Source: Paenibacillus sacheonensis
Lineage (GTDB): Bacteria > Bacillota > Bacilli > Paenibacillales > Paenibacillaceae
NCBI RefSeq assembly: GCF_009909195.1
Contig: NZ_JAAAMU010000004.1
Span: forward strand, 62,001-126,000
DNA length: 64,000 bases
Reading direction: 5' to 3'
The notes below the pieces were generated by a model, which saw only the letters and a program-made list of their open reading frames with translations, was not told the origin of the DNA and did not search any database. Below, in pieces: positions 45,062 through 52,394 of the stretch; position 1 is the first letter of the stretch; every line of letters begins with the position of its first letter. The position numbers and the translations under genes were made by a program.

Positions 45062-45760
45062 ATGCTGCTTTTCTCTATTATTACGGCCGCCGTCGCACCC
45101 GGCGTGGCGCTGCTCACTTATTTCTATTTAAAGGACCGTTATGAGGCTGAACCGATCCATATGGTGCTGCGGGTATTTCTGATGGGCGTACTGATCGTCC
45201 TTCCCATTATGGTCATTCAGCGGGGGCTTGAGCTTTGGCTCGGCAACGGGCCTGTCGTTTTCTCGTTCGCGGTGTCCGCGGGAGCCGAAGAGCTCGTCAA
45301 ATGGTTTGTGATCTACCATATCATTTACAAGCATAAGGAATTCAACGAACCTTACGACGGCATCGTCTACGCGGCCGCCATTTCCCTTGGCTTCGCGACC
45401 GTCGAGAACGTCCTGTACGCCGTGTATCAGCCGATGACGGTCGGTTCTCTGCTGATCCGGGCGCTGCTGCCGGTATCCGGTCATGCGCTGTTCGGCGTCA
45501 CGATGGGGTATTACCTTGGCAAGGCCAAATTCGCCTCGGCGCAGAAGGCGAAGCGCCGCTTCCTGATCCTCGCTGCAGCGGTACCGCTGCTGGAGCATGG
45601 CTTATATGACTACATCATGGGTTCCGGCTCGACGTATTGGGCGTGGTTCATCGTGCCGCTCATGGTCTACTTGTGGTTCAAGGGAGTCCGAAGAATCAAC
45701 CGCGCGAACGCGCGCTCGCCTTTCAGGCTCATCGGCCGGGAAGAAGAGATTAAGCTGTGA
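45062..45760 (+). CDS. prsW: glutamic-type intramembrane protease PrsW
   Basis: Site-1 protease of the RsiW anti-sigma pathway in B. subtilis. Membrane helices contain the signature SAGAEELVKWFVIYHI (Glu pair about 79-80), FNEPYDGIVYAAAISLGFATVENVLY (in part, Glu about 120) and the VSGHALFGVTMGYYLG His. The 232-aa length is normal. The ribosome binding site is weak (GGATGGTGAC). In B. subtilis sleB follows; here a small zinc-ribbon gene and ypeB do. Confidence 0.92.
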   Translation: MLLFSIITAAVAPGVALLTYFYLKDRYEAEPIHMVLRVFLMGVLIVLPIMVIQRGLELWLGNGPVVFSFAVSAGAEELVKWFVIYHIIYKHKEFNEPYDGIVYAAAISLGFATVENVLYAVYQPMTVGSLLIRALLPVSGHALFGVTMGYYLGKAKFASAQKAKRRFLILAAAVPLLEHGLYDYIMGSGSTYWAWFIVPLMVYLWFKGVRRINRANARSPFRLIGREEEIKL

Positions 45761-45869
45761 CATTTCCGTCCATAATAGTGAGAAAATGCCTTTATGCATG
45801 GCCGATATCGGTTCGCGGTACTTGAAGTGCCGCCGCCGGTCTCGCTCACAACTTATTTAGGAGGAAACG

Positions 45870-46031
45870 ATGGAAACAGCAGCTCGCATCAAAGTCGCGA
45901 TCCGCTGCAATCACTGCGGAGAGAAGTTCGTGCTGCGCGGACGCAGGGACAAAGACAGGATCGACACGGGATTCAAGCAATGCCTATGCAACAACATCCA
46001 GGATTTCGATATTGAAGAATTAGCGCTCTAA
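45870..46031 (+). CDS. 53-aa zinc-ribbon-like small protein
   Basis: ATG 45870 follows TAGGAGGAAACG, a strong ribosome binding site. The peptide begins METAARIKVAIRCNHCGEKF and continues with a basic stretch (LRGRRDKDR), a CLCNN pair and an acidic end. C-x2-C plus C-x-C gives four cysteines able to hold one zinc. The basic middle could contact nucleic acid. It sits between prsW and ypeB, in the place of sleB. Codon use fits its neighbours and coding potential looks real. Family not recognised. Confidence 0.75.
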   Translation: METAARIKVAIRCNHCGEKFVLRGRRDKDRIDTGFKQCLCNNIQDFDIEELAL

Positions 46032-46070
46032 ACCGCTGGTGCGGGGCAGGAAATCTTCCCAAAAATGCAT

Positions 46071-46127
46071 AAAGCTCCTTTCGGCAAACCAAACTAACGT
46101 CAGGGTTTGCATACGAAAGGAGCTTTT
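46071..46127 (+). terminator. long hairpin whose 3' arm holds the ypeB ribosome binding site
   Basis: AAAGCTCCTTTCG (46071-46083) pairs perfectly with CGAAAGGAGCTTT (46114-46126), continued inside by GCAAACC/GGTTTGC. The 3' arm contains AAAGGAGC, seven bases before the ypeB ATG, and ends in TTTT. Confidence 0.8.
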
Positions 46128-46130
46128 GCT

Positions 46131-47471
46131 ATGTATCGTCGCTTAAGCGCTGTGCTGTTTCCGGTCATGACGCTGTTTTTTATCGGTTCCATCTACTGGG
46201 GTTATCAGGAGCATCAGGAGAAAAATTCGATTTTGATCAAGGCCGAGAATCAGTATCAGCGCGCCTTTCACGATTTGTCGTACCACGTGGACCAGCTTCA
46301 CCACCAGCTCGGCAATACGCTTGCCGTCAACAGCGCGTCTCAAGGTTTTCAACGCAAAGGTCTCGTCAATTCCTGGCGGCTGACGAGCGAGGCGCAGAGC
46401 GAGATCAATCAGCTGCCGCTGACGCTTCTTCCGTTCAGCAAGACGGAAGAGTTTCTGTCCAAGATCGCCAATTTCTCGTACAAGACGTCCGTCCGGGATT
46501 TAACCAAGCAGCCGCTTAGTCCGGATGAGTTCAAGACGCTCAAGACGCTTTATGCGGATTCGGCCGAGATCTCCAAATCGCTTTACGGCGTGCAGGATAA
46601 GGTTATCGCGAACAATCTGCGCTGGATGGACGTCGAAGTTGCGTTGGCGACGGAGAAGTCGACGCTCGACAATACGATCATTGACGGTTTCAAGACGGTA
46701 GACAAGAAAGTCAGCGAATACCCCGAGATCAATTGGGGACCCTCGGTGGCCAGCATGTATCAGAAGCGAACCGTCAAAATGCTGGGCGGTCATATGAGCA
46801 CGCCCGAGGAAGTCCGGCGCCTTGCCGCCAAGTTCCTCAAGCTCGATGAAGCGAAGGCCAAAGACATTCGCGTCGTGGAGAATGGCAAAGGAACCGAATA
46901 TTCCTCCTTCTCCGCAACGTATCGAGCGAATAAAGCGGACAATCCCATCGAAATGGACTTCACGCAGAAAGGCGCGCAGCTGATCTGGTTCGAGAACCCG
47001 CGCGATATCGGAAAAGCGGCCCTCAGCATCGAAGAGTCGAAGCGTAAAGCAGCTGATTTCTTGGCCCGCCACGGTTATCCCGATATGAAGGCCGTCTCCT
47101 ACGATGACGGGAATCAAACGGCGGCCTTTACCTTTGTCATGAGCCAGGATGGCGTGCTTATTTATCCGGCGAAGCTGACGGTGAAGATCGCTCGGGATAA
47201 CGGGGAGGCGGTAGCGATTCAAGCCGCAGATTACGTGTACGAGCACCGCAAACGGAAGCTGCCGAAGCCGAGGCTGATGAGCGCGGAAGCGCGAGCGGCG
47301 CTGAATCCGGACTTTAAAGTGAACCGGGAGCAGCTGGCGCTGATCGACAACGATGCGGATCAGGAAGTGCTCTGTTACGAGTTTGTCGGCAGCATTAACG
47401 GATCGGGCTATAAAATTTATGTTAACGCGGACAGCGGCATCGAGGAATCCATCGAGCAGCTGCCGGATTGA
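46131..47471 (+). CDS. ypeB: germination protein YpeB
   Basis: Spore inner-membrane protein that stabilises and localises the cortex-lytic enzyme SleB. One N-terminal transmembrane helix (about 7-25), a coiled N-terminal domain (about 30-210) and PepSY repeats (about 215-445, with EVRRLAAKFLKLDEA, IEESKRKAADFLARHGYPDM and the final YVNADSGIEESIEQLP). The 446-aa length is normal. SleB, its usual co-encoded partner, is absent upstream. The gene ends at a clear terminator. Confidence 0.93.
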   Translation: MYRRLSAVLFPVMTLFFIGSIYWGYQEHQEKNSILIKAENQYQRAFHDLSYHVDQLHHQLGNTLAVNSASQGFQRKGLVNSWRLTSEAQSEINQLPLTLLPFSKTEEFLSKIANFSYKTSVRDLTKQPLSPDEFKTLKTLYADSAEISKSLYGVQDKVIANNLRWMDVEVALATEKSTLDNTIIDGFKTVDKKVSEYPEINWGPSVASMYQKRTVKMLGGHMSTPEEVRRLAAKFLKLDEAKAKDIRVVENGKGTEYSSFSATYRANKADNPIEMDFTQKGAQLIWFENPRDIGKAALSIEESKRKAADFLARHGYPDMKAVSYDDGNQTAAFTFVMSQDGVLIYPAKLTVKIARDNGEAVAIQAADYVYEHRKRKLPKPRLMSAEARAALNPDFKVNREQLALIDNDADQEVLCYEFVGSINGSGYKIYVNADSGIEESIEQLPD

Positions 47472-47477
47472 ACGAGC

Positions 47478-47517
47478 GAGGCGAAAGCACCAAGTGTGCT
47501 TGTCGCCTCTTTTTTTG
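47478..47517 (+). terminator. terminator after ypeB
   Basis: GAGGCGA-AAGCAC / GTGCTT-GTCGCCTC, then TTTTTTT. Confidence 0.88.
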
Positions 47518-47520
47518 GTC

Positions 47521-47711
47521 GAATGCGGCGTACTCTCCCGAGTTCGCAAACCAATCTTCTTATGGAAGAATGCTGTGGACCCTGCCGGGTCCCCAAACCA
47601 ATCTTCCTTCCCTGGACGAATGCTGCGTACTCTCCCGAGTTCGCAAACCAATCTTCTTATGGAAGAATGCTGTGGACCCTGCCGGGTCCCCAAACCAATC
47701 TTCCTTCCCTC
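47521..47711. repeat. tandem 97-bp repeats made of four related stem-loop units
   Basis: Four copies of a 47-50-bp unit begin at 47521, 47568, 47618 and 47665. Each starts GAATGC and contains CAAACCAATCTTC. Copies 1 and 3 match except for one base in the first 47; copies 2 and 4 match likewise, so the block is two 97-bp repeats. Units of type B carry GGACCC-TGCC-GGGTCC; type A carry GTACTC-TCCC-GAGTTC at the same place. Confidence 0.9.
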
Positions 47712-47765
47712 CTCCAAATTTCGACACGCTGTGCTATAATCAAAAAAATGGGGGAGGGAAGCCAA

Positions 47766-48419
47766 TTGCTGCCATTCATTAATCAAATTTTATACCTGCA
47801 AGTTGCTTCGTCCGACGAAGAAGAGGCTGCCTTGGAATTTAAAGCGAGAATCGCGGACAGTACCGACGATGAGCTGTTGATCGAGGTCCCGATCCTCGAA
47901 GGAACAGGACGGTTGAAACGGCTCTTCCTCGGCGACGAACTCTCCGCGTATTTTTTGACGCAAGAAGGCGTGAAGAGCTATTTCAATACGCATGTGCTCG
48001 GATTTAAAGATGATATCGTGAGATTGGTCCGCATCCGCAAGCCGGAGCCGGAATCCATTACGAAGATTCAGCGGCGGCATTTCCTGCGCGTCTCCGCCGA
48101 GCTGGAAATCGCGATTCAATTATCCGGCAACATTCGGTTTATCGGCGTGACCGATGACGTGGGCGGCGGCGGCATTTCCTTCATGACGGATGCCAAATGG
48201 CCGATCGCGCAGGGGACGCTGCTTGATTGCTGGCTGCTCGTTCCTTACCGGAACGGCTCCGTCGACCATGCCCAGTTCAAAGCGGAGGTCGTTAGAGTAA
48301 GCACGCTCGATAACGGCAAGCATCAGGTGATGGCTAAATTCGCCAAGATCTTGGACAGCGAGCGGCAGCGGATCATCCGATTCTGTTTCGAACGGCAGCT
48401 GGATTACCGCAAACGTTAA
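47766..48419 (+). CDS. PilZ-domain c-di-GMP-binding flagellar brake protein (MotI/YpfA type)
   Basis: YcgR-like N-terminal domain (about 1-95) and PilZ domain (about 98-215). The RxxxR-type motif appears as QRRHFLRV (about 99-106); the second motif reads DDVGGGGISF where D/N-x-S-x-x-G is usual, so the Ser is a Gly. In B. subtilis YpfA (MotI) binds c-di-GMP and inhibits MotA. TTG 47766 after GGGGGAGGGAAG gives 217 aa. Location between ypeB and ypfB-cmk agrees. Confidence 0.88.
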   Translation: MLPFINQILYLQVASSDEEEAALEFKARIADSTDDELLIEVPILEGTGRLKRLFLGDELSAYFLTQEGVKSYFNTHVLGFKDDIVRLVRIRKPEPESITKIQRRHFLRVSAELEIAIQLSGNIRFIGVTDDVGGGGISFMTDAKWPIAQGTLLDCWLLVPYRNGSVDHAQFKAEVVRVSTLDNGKHQVMAKFAKILDSERQRIIRFCFERQLDYRKR

Positions 48420-48427
48420 TTCCCGCC

Positions 48428-48476
48428 TCTTGAATGAATAAGGATTCCTTTCGTGGAAAAACTAGCCTTATTCAAG
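48428..48476. other. hairpin between the PilZ gene and the ypfB-like gene
   Basis: GAATAAGG/CCTTATTC encloses TTCC/GGAA; flanking CTTGAA/TTCAAG extend it with a bulge. No U tract. Confidence 0.45.
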
Positions 48477-48546
48477 GCTCGATCTCCAATCCTCGCCAGC
48501 ATGCGGCGCAAAGCCGGGACGAGCCTGCAGGGAGGCATAGTTCGCG

Positions 48547-48720
48547 TTGCAAAAGTCGCAGAGATCCTACATCGAGGCAGCCGATCAGGTGACGAAGGTT
48601 CTGAAATGGATCGTCATCGGGCTGCTCATCGCGATCGCAGCAAGTCAGCTTGCGCTTCAAATTCCACAAGTCCGGATGTGGGTGACGGGCGTGGACAGGT
48701 TAGAAGGAACCCCTTTCTGA
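48547..48720 (+). CDS. 57-aa membrane protein, YpfB-like (DUF5359 type)
   Basis: TTG 48547 lies ten bases after GGGAGG. The peptide starts LQKSQRSYIEAADQ, has one transmembrane helix (about 20-38, VLKWIVIGLLIAIAASQLAL in part) and ends with MWVTGVDRLEGTPF. It occupies the place of ypfB, between ypfA and cmk, and matches that family's size and topology. Function unknown. A different, longer open frame covering the same region lacks these features. Confidence 0.7.
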   Translation: MQKSQRSYIEAADQVTKVLKWIVIGLLIAIAASQLALQIPQVRMWVTGVDRLEGTPF

Positions 48721-48831
48721 ATCGAGGGAAGTCTATTCGCTTCTCTTCCGTTGTTCCGTAAACGAGGGTCAAGCCTGTTCCGCCGCCTTCGCGAGAGGGT
48801 GTCAGCCGCTTCTTCCGCGCGTCTGCATTCT

Positions 48832-48860
48832 TTGCACTTCCTAGTCTACTGTGGTATAAT
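48832..48860 (+). promoter_or_regulatory. consensus-like promoter before cmk
   Basis: TTGCAC (48832-48837), 17 bases, TATAAT (48855-48860). Confidence 0.75.
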
Positions 48861-48870
48861 TTTTACTATC

Positions 48871-48891
48871 GCAGGCAAAGCCTGCTTTTTT
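48871..48891 (+). terminator. terminator directly after the cmk promoter
   Basis: GCAGGC-AAA-GCCTGC then TTTTTT. The stem starts about four bases after the predicted transcription start. Confidence 0.8.
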
Positions 48892-48950
48892 AATGACGAT
48901 TAGAGCAAGGTGGCAGCCGCTGCCCGAATTTCAAGGAGGTCAAACACCGC

Positions 48951-49652
48951 TTGGGCATGAATGGGGGAAGCATCAGCGGCCGTATTAATGTGGCAATCGA
49001 CGGACCGGCAGGTGCCGGCAAGAGTACCGTCGCCCGCAAAGTCGCTGAACAACTTGGTTACATCTACATTGATACGGGTGCAATGTACAGAGCCGTTGCT
49101 TATGCTGCAATCGGTGCGGGCATCACCCCTGACGATTCGGACAGGCTGGGCAAGCTCGTTCAAACGTTAAAGATCGTGCTGGCACCCGGCGGTGAAGGAC
49201 AGACGGTTTGGCTGAATGGTGAGAATATCACGGCGGCCATCCGAACTCGCGAAGTGACACTGATCGTATCGCAAATCGCTTCCCACGAGCCCGTCAGGCT
49301 CAAGCTGGTCGAGCTGCAACGGGGACTGGCCGACGCCAAGGGCATCGTCATGGACGGACGCGATATCGGCACGCATGTGCTGCCAAGCGCGGAGGTAAAG
49401 GTTTTTCTGATGGCCAGCGTGAAGGTGCGCGCGCTAAGACGTTTCCAGGAGCTGAGCGGGAACGCGCAAGTGCCCCTGCAGCAGCTGGAACGAGAGATCG
49501 CTGAGCGCGACCGAAGCGACGAGCGCAGGGAAATTTCGCCTTTGATTTGTGCGAAGGACGCGGAAGTAATCGACAGCACGGAGCTCTCGATTGACCAAGT
49601 CGTTGCACTTATTCTAGACTTATGCCGAACCAAAACGGTGGAGGCGAAGTAA
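48951..49652 (+). CDS. cmk: (d)CMP kinase
   Basis: Phosphorylates CMP and dCMP. P-loop GPAGAGKST (about 18-26), DTGAMYRAVAY, the LID region RDIGTHVLP and DRSDERRE are conserved. The 233-aa length is slightly longer than the usual 224. TTG 48951 follows AAGGAGGTC by about ten bases; ATG 48957 is an alternative but further away. Located before plsC and rpsA, as in related genomes. Confidence 0.95.
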   Translation: MGMNGGSISGRINVAIDGPAGAGKSTVARKVAEQLGYIYIDTGAMYRAVAYAAIGAGITPDDSDRLGKLVQTLKIVLAPGGEGQTVWLNGENITAAIRTREVTLIVSQIASHEPVRLKLVELQRGLADAKGIVMDGRDIGTHVLPSAEVKVFLMASVKVRALRRFQELSGNAQVPLQQLEREIAERDRSDERREISPLICAKDAEVIDSTELSIDQVVALILDLCRTKTVEAK

Positions 49653-49655
49653 ACT

Positions 49656-50231
49656 ATGCTATACGGCATTTGCCGCAGTCTGCTGCGCATCATTTACGCC
49701 TTCCTATTCCGCTTTGAAGCGAGCGGCTTGGAGAACATTCCGTCTTCAGGTCCTGTCGTACTCTGTTCCAATCATCTCAGCCTGCTTGATCCGACGACCG
49801 TCGGCACTAAAGTGGACCGCAAGGTTCATTACATGGCCAAAGCGGAGTTGTTCAACGTCCCGCTGTTCGGCCCGTTCATCCGTTCGCTCGGCGCATTCCC
49901 GGTCAAACGCGGAGGCGTCAGCAAAGAGGCCATTCGCACGGCAATCAACCTGCTGAAAGAAGGCAAGGTGATGGGAATCTTCCCGGAAGGTTCCAGATCA
50001 GCCGGTGACAGCGCTGGCAAGAAGGGTGCAGCGATGATCGCGCTGAGAAGCGGCGCTACGGTAATTCCGGTCGCGATTATCGGAAAGTACAAAATCTTCA
50101 GCAAGATGCGCATCAAGTATGGCAAGCCCATTGATTTATCGGACTTCATTCAAGATTCTTCATCCGATGTGCTGGAGAGAGTGACGGAAACCATCATGGC
50201 CAATATTCGCAGGATGGTGAAGGAAGGGTAA
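49656..50231 (+). CDS. plsC: 1-acyl-sn-glycerol-3-phosphate acyltransferase
   Basis: Makes phosphatidic acid. NHLSLLD (His40, Asp45) is the catalytic NHx4D, FPEGSRS (about 109-115) binds the phosphate, and VIPVAIIG follows. N-terminal amphipathic helix at about 5-20 anchors it to the membrane. 191 aa. It begins three bases after cmk, with GGAGGCGAAG as the ribosome binding site inside cmk. Confidence 0.94.
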   Translation: MLYGICRSLLRIIYAFLFRFEASGLENIPSSGPVVLCSNHLSLLDPTTVGTKVDRKVHYMAKAELFNVPLFGPFIRSLGAFPVKRGGVSKEAIRTAINLLKEGKVMGIFPEGSRSAGDSAGKKGAAMIALRSGATVIPVAIIGKYKIFSKMRIKYGKPIDLSDFIQDSSSDVLERVTETIMANIRRMVKEG

Positions 50232-50253
50232 TCATTTACACGTTATTCATGTT

Positions 50254-50305
50254 TTAAACGGTGGGCCCGCCCCCGGTGATTCAACAGGCGGCTTCACGTT
50301 TAAAT
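50254..50305 (+). promoter_or_regulatory. long hairpin in the rpsA leader
   Basis: TTTAAAC-GTGGGCCCGCC pairs with GGCGGCTTCAC-GTTTAAA: 7 bp, one bulge, then 10 of 11 positions paired (two G-U, one C-C mismatch), with a 16-base loop. It ends 35 bases before the rpsA ATG. Confidence 0.65.
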
Positions 50306-50339
50306 AAAGTTGGGGTATGAATTGAGGAGGTTATTTCAA

Positions 50340-51599
50340 ATGTCAGAAGAAACAAAAGTTCAAGAATCCGCAGCGGCGGAAGTAATCAGCCAGGATGCTT
50401 TGGATAATTTCGTGTCCTTGAAAAAAGGGGACATCGTGAATGGTACGATCGTCAAAATCGAAGATAACCAAGCGACTGTTAGCCTTGGATATAAATATGA
50501 CGGCGTTATTCCACTTCGTGAACTTTCCTCGGTTCAACTCGAGAACGCGGCTGAAGCCGTGCAAGTGGGTCAAGAAGTGCAATTGAAAGTCGTCAGCATC
50601 GATGACGAGAAAGCAAAACTCGTTCTTTCGAAAAAAGCGATCGACAACGAGAAAGCATGGGATGTCCTACAAAGCCAATTCGAAGCCGGCGAAGTTCTGG
50701 AAGTTACGGTAGCCGACGTCGTTAAAGGCGGTTTGGTTGCTGACATCGGCGTGCGCGGATTCATCCCCGCCTCCATGGTCGAGCGTCATTTCGTAGAAGA
50801 TTTCAGCGATTACAAGGGCCGCAAGATCCGCGTAAAAGTGAAAGAAATCGACCGCGAAAACAATAAAGTCATCTTGTCCGCGAAAGAAGTGCTGGATCAA
50901 GAGTTTGAACAAAACAAACAATCGATCATCGGCAACCTGCAAATCGGCCAAGAAATCGACGGTACGGTTCAACGCTTGACGCCATTCGGCGCGTTCGTGG
51001 ATATCGGCGGCATCGATGGTCTTGTTCACGTGTCCGAATTGTCCTGGCAGCATGTTGCGCATCCGAAGGATGTCGTAGCTGAAGGCCAAGCGGTTCGGGT
51101 GAAAGTATTGAAAGTCGATCCGGCTGCCGGCAAAATCAGCCTCAGCATCAAAGCGGCTCAACCAGGTCCTTGGGAAAGCGCGACAGGCAGCTTCAACGTG
51201 GGCGACATCGTAACGGGTACGGTTCGCCGTATCGTTAGCTTCGGCGTATTCGTTGAAATCGCTCCGGGCGTAGAAGGTCTTGTTCATATCTCGCAGCTGG
51301 CTCACCGCCACGTTGCGACGCCTAACGAAGTCGTTCAAGAAGGCCAAGAAGTACAAGCGAAAATTCTTGACTTCAACCCGGCCGAGAAACGCGTTAGCCT
51401 GAGCATCAAAGAAACGGAAGAAGCTCCGGAGCAACCGGCTCGTCCTGAAAGAGAACGCAGCGAACGCGGCGAGCGCGGAGATCGTGGATCCCGCGGTCCT
51501 AAAGTCGAGCTGAACAATCCGAACGTAAGCCTCAGCAACGAGAGCATGAGCTTCACGCTGGCTGAGCGCTTCGGCGACAAGCTGAGCAAATTGAAATAA
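50340..51599 (+). CDS. rpsA: 30S ribosomal protein S1 homolog (YpfD)
   Basis: Four S1 RNA-binding domains at about 36-104, 122-187, 208-276 and 293-362, seen as repeated GDIVNGTI, GGLVADI, GTVQRLTPFGAFVDIGGIDGLVH and GTVRRIVSFGVFVEI-type cores. The C-terminus has an RGG-like, charged stretch (RPERERSERGERGDRGSRG, in part) before a conserved end NVSLSNESMSFTLAERFGDKL. Firmicute S1 homologs have four domains versus six in E. coli. GAGGAGG precedes ATG 50340. 419 aa. Confidence 0.95.
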   Translation: MSEETKVQESAAAEVISQDALDNFVSLKKGDIVNGTIVKIEDNQATVSLGYKYDGVIPLRELSSVQLENAAEAVQVGQEVQLKVVSIDDEKAKLVLSKKAIDNEKAWDVLQSQFEAGEVLEVTVADVVKGGLVADIGVRGFIPASMVERHFVEDFSDYKGRKIRVKVKEIDRENNKVILSAKEVLDQEFEQNKQSIIGNLQIGQEIDGTVQRLTPFGAFVDIGGIDGLVHVSELSWQHVAHPKDVVAEGQAVRVKVLKVDPAAGKISLSIKAAQPGPWESATGSFNVGDIVTGTVRRIVSFGVFVEIAPGVEGLVHISQLAHRHVATPNEVVQEGQEVQAKILDFNPAEKRVSLSIKETEEAPEQPARPERERSERGERGDRGSRGPKVELNNPNVSLSNESMSFTLAERFGDKLSKLK

Positions 51600-51628
51600 T
51601 CGATTCCCACAAGGAATCATAGAAATAG

Positions 51629-51674
51629 TAAAGCCGTTTATGTCGCGGGTCTCCGCGAATAAACGGCTTTTTTA
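51629..51674 (+). terminator. terminator after rpsA
   Basis: AAGCCGTTTAT / ATAAACGGCTT with an inner CGCGG/CCGCG hairpin, then TTTTT. Confidence 0.9.
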
Positions 51675-51762
51675 TGTGTTCAAAACGCAAGACGAAGCGG
51701 ATGGCGGGGATAAGGGGAATGGGCTAAGGCGCATAATAAGGGCAATATAGGGGGGAGAAGAC

Positions 51763-52392
51763 ATGAATGATGGTTTCATAGCGCTGTGGCTGATGACGAT
51801 GGCGGCGATTCTTTATTTTACGGGATGGGAACAGGCCGTCGCGGACAGATTGCCGATTCGCGTCATCGGTACGTTTCTCGCCGTTGCCTGCGCGCTTCAA
51901 TTCATCCGGTTATCTCTCATGGATGATATCGCGGCGACCGGGAGCGCGGTGTTCATCCTCGGAACGGCCATCGTGCTATTGTTTTCCATTCGTCAGCCGG
52001 GCAGCATGCTCTTCGTATTGTTTTCCGCACTGCTGACCGGATTTATGTGGACATGGATGAGCTACATTTATGCGATGGATCCCGTATTCGTCATCATTCA
52101 TCCGCGCTGGGACGGGCCCGTACTCGCGGGACTATTTGCAGGTCTCCTCGCCGATCGCTTCAGATCGCATATGACGATTGTTGTCCTTAGCGGATTCATC
52201 GCGCTGAGCAGTCGGTATTTGGGACCGGCCGCCCCCTCTTCGCCGCTGTTGATCGGCACGCTGGCATGGTGGGATGGAATTGCGATTGCGCTGACGGCTG
52301 CGAGAATAATGAGCAGCTTCAAGATATGGGTCAAAGAACGGACACTCGGATTTGTCGAAAGACGTTCGGGCGAAGAGGGAGGAAGGTCGTAG
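51763..52392 (+). CDS. YphA-like polytopic membrane protein
   Basis: A 209-aa protein with six or so hydrophobic segments (ALWLMTMAAILYFTGWEQAVA, LFVLFSALLTGFMWTWMSYIYAMDP and HPRWDGPVLAGLFAGLLADRF are the conserved-looking blocks). It sits before the YIEGIA gene and der, as yphA does in B. subtilis. GGGGGGAG precedes the ATG. Function unknown. Confidence 0.8.
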   Translation: MNDGFIALWLMTMAAILYFTGWEQAVADRLPIRVIGTFLAVACALQFIRLSLMDDIAATGSAVFILGTAIVLLFSIRQPGSMLFVLFSALLTGFMWTWMSYIYAMDPVFVIIHPRWDGPVLAGLFAGLLADRFRSHMTIVVLSGFIALSSRYLGPAAPSSPLLIGTLAWWDGIAIALTAARIMSSFKIWVKERTLGFVERRSGEEGGRS

Positions 52393-52394
52393 TT

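Noticed and set aside
47521..47711. CRISPR array
   Set aside because: Units are of near-constant sequence without unique spacers, alternate in two types, and no cas genes are present.
47496..47765. N-terminal extension of the PilZ protein through the repeat block
   Set aside because: The open frame exists only because the tandem repeats lack stops; the family start and a strong ribosome binding site are at 47766.
48453..48761. 102-codon ORF over the ypfB region
   Set aside because: Arg/Ser-rich with no domain and no membrane helix; the 57-aa frame in another phase has the helix and ribosome binding site.
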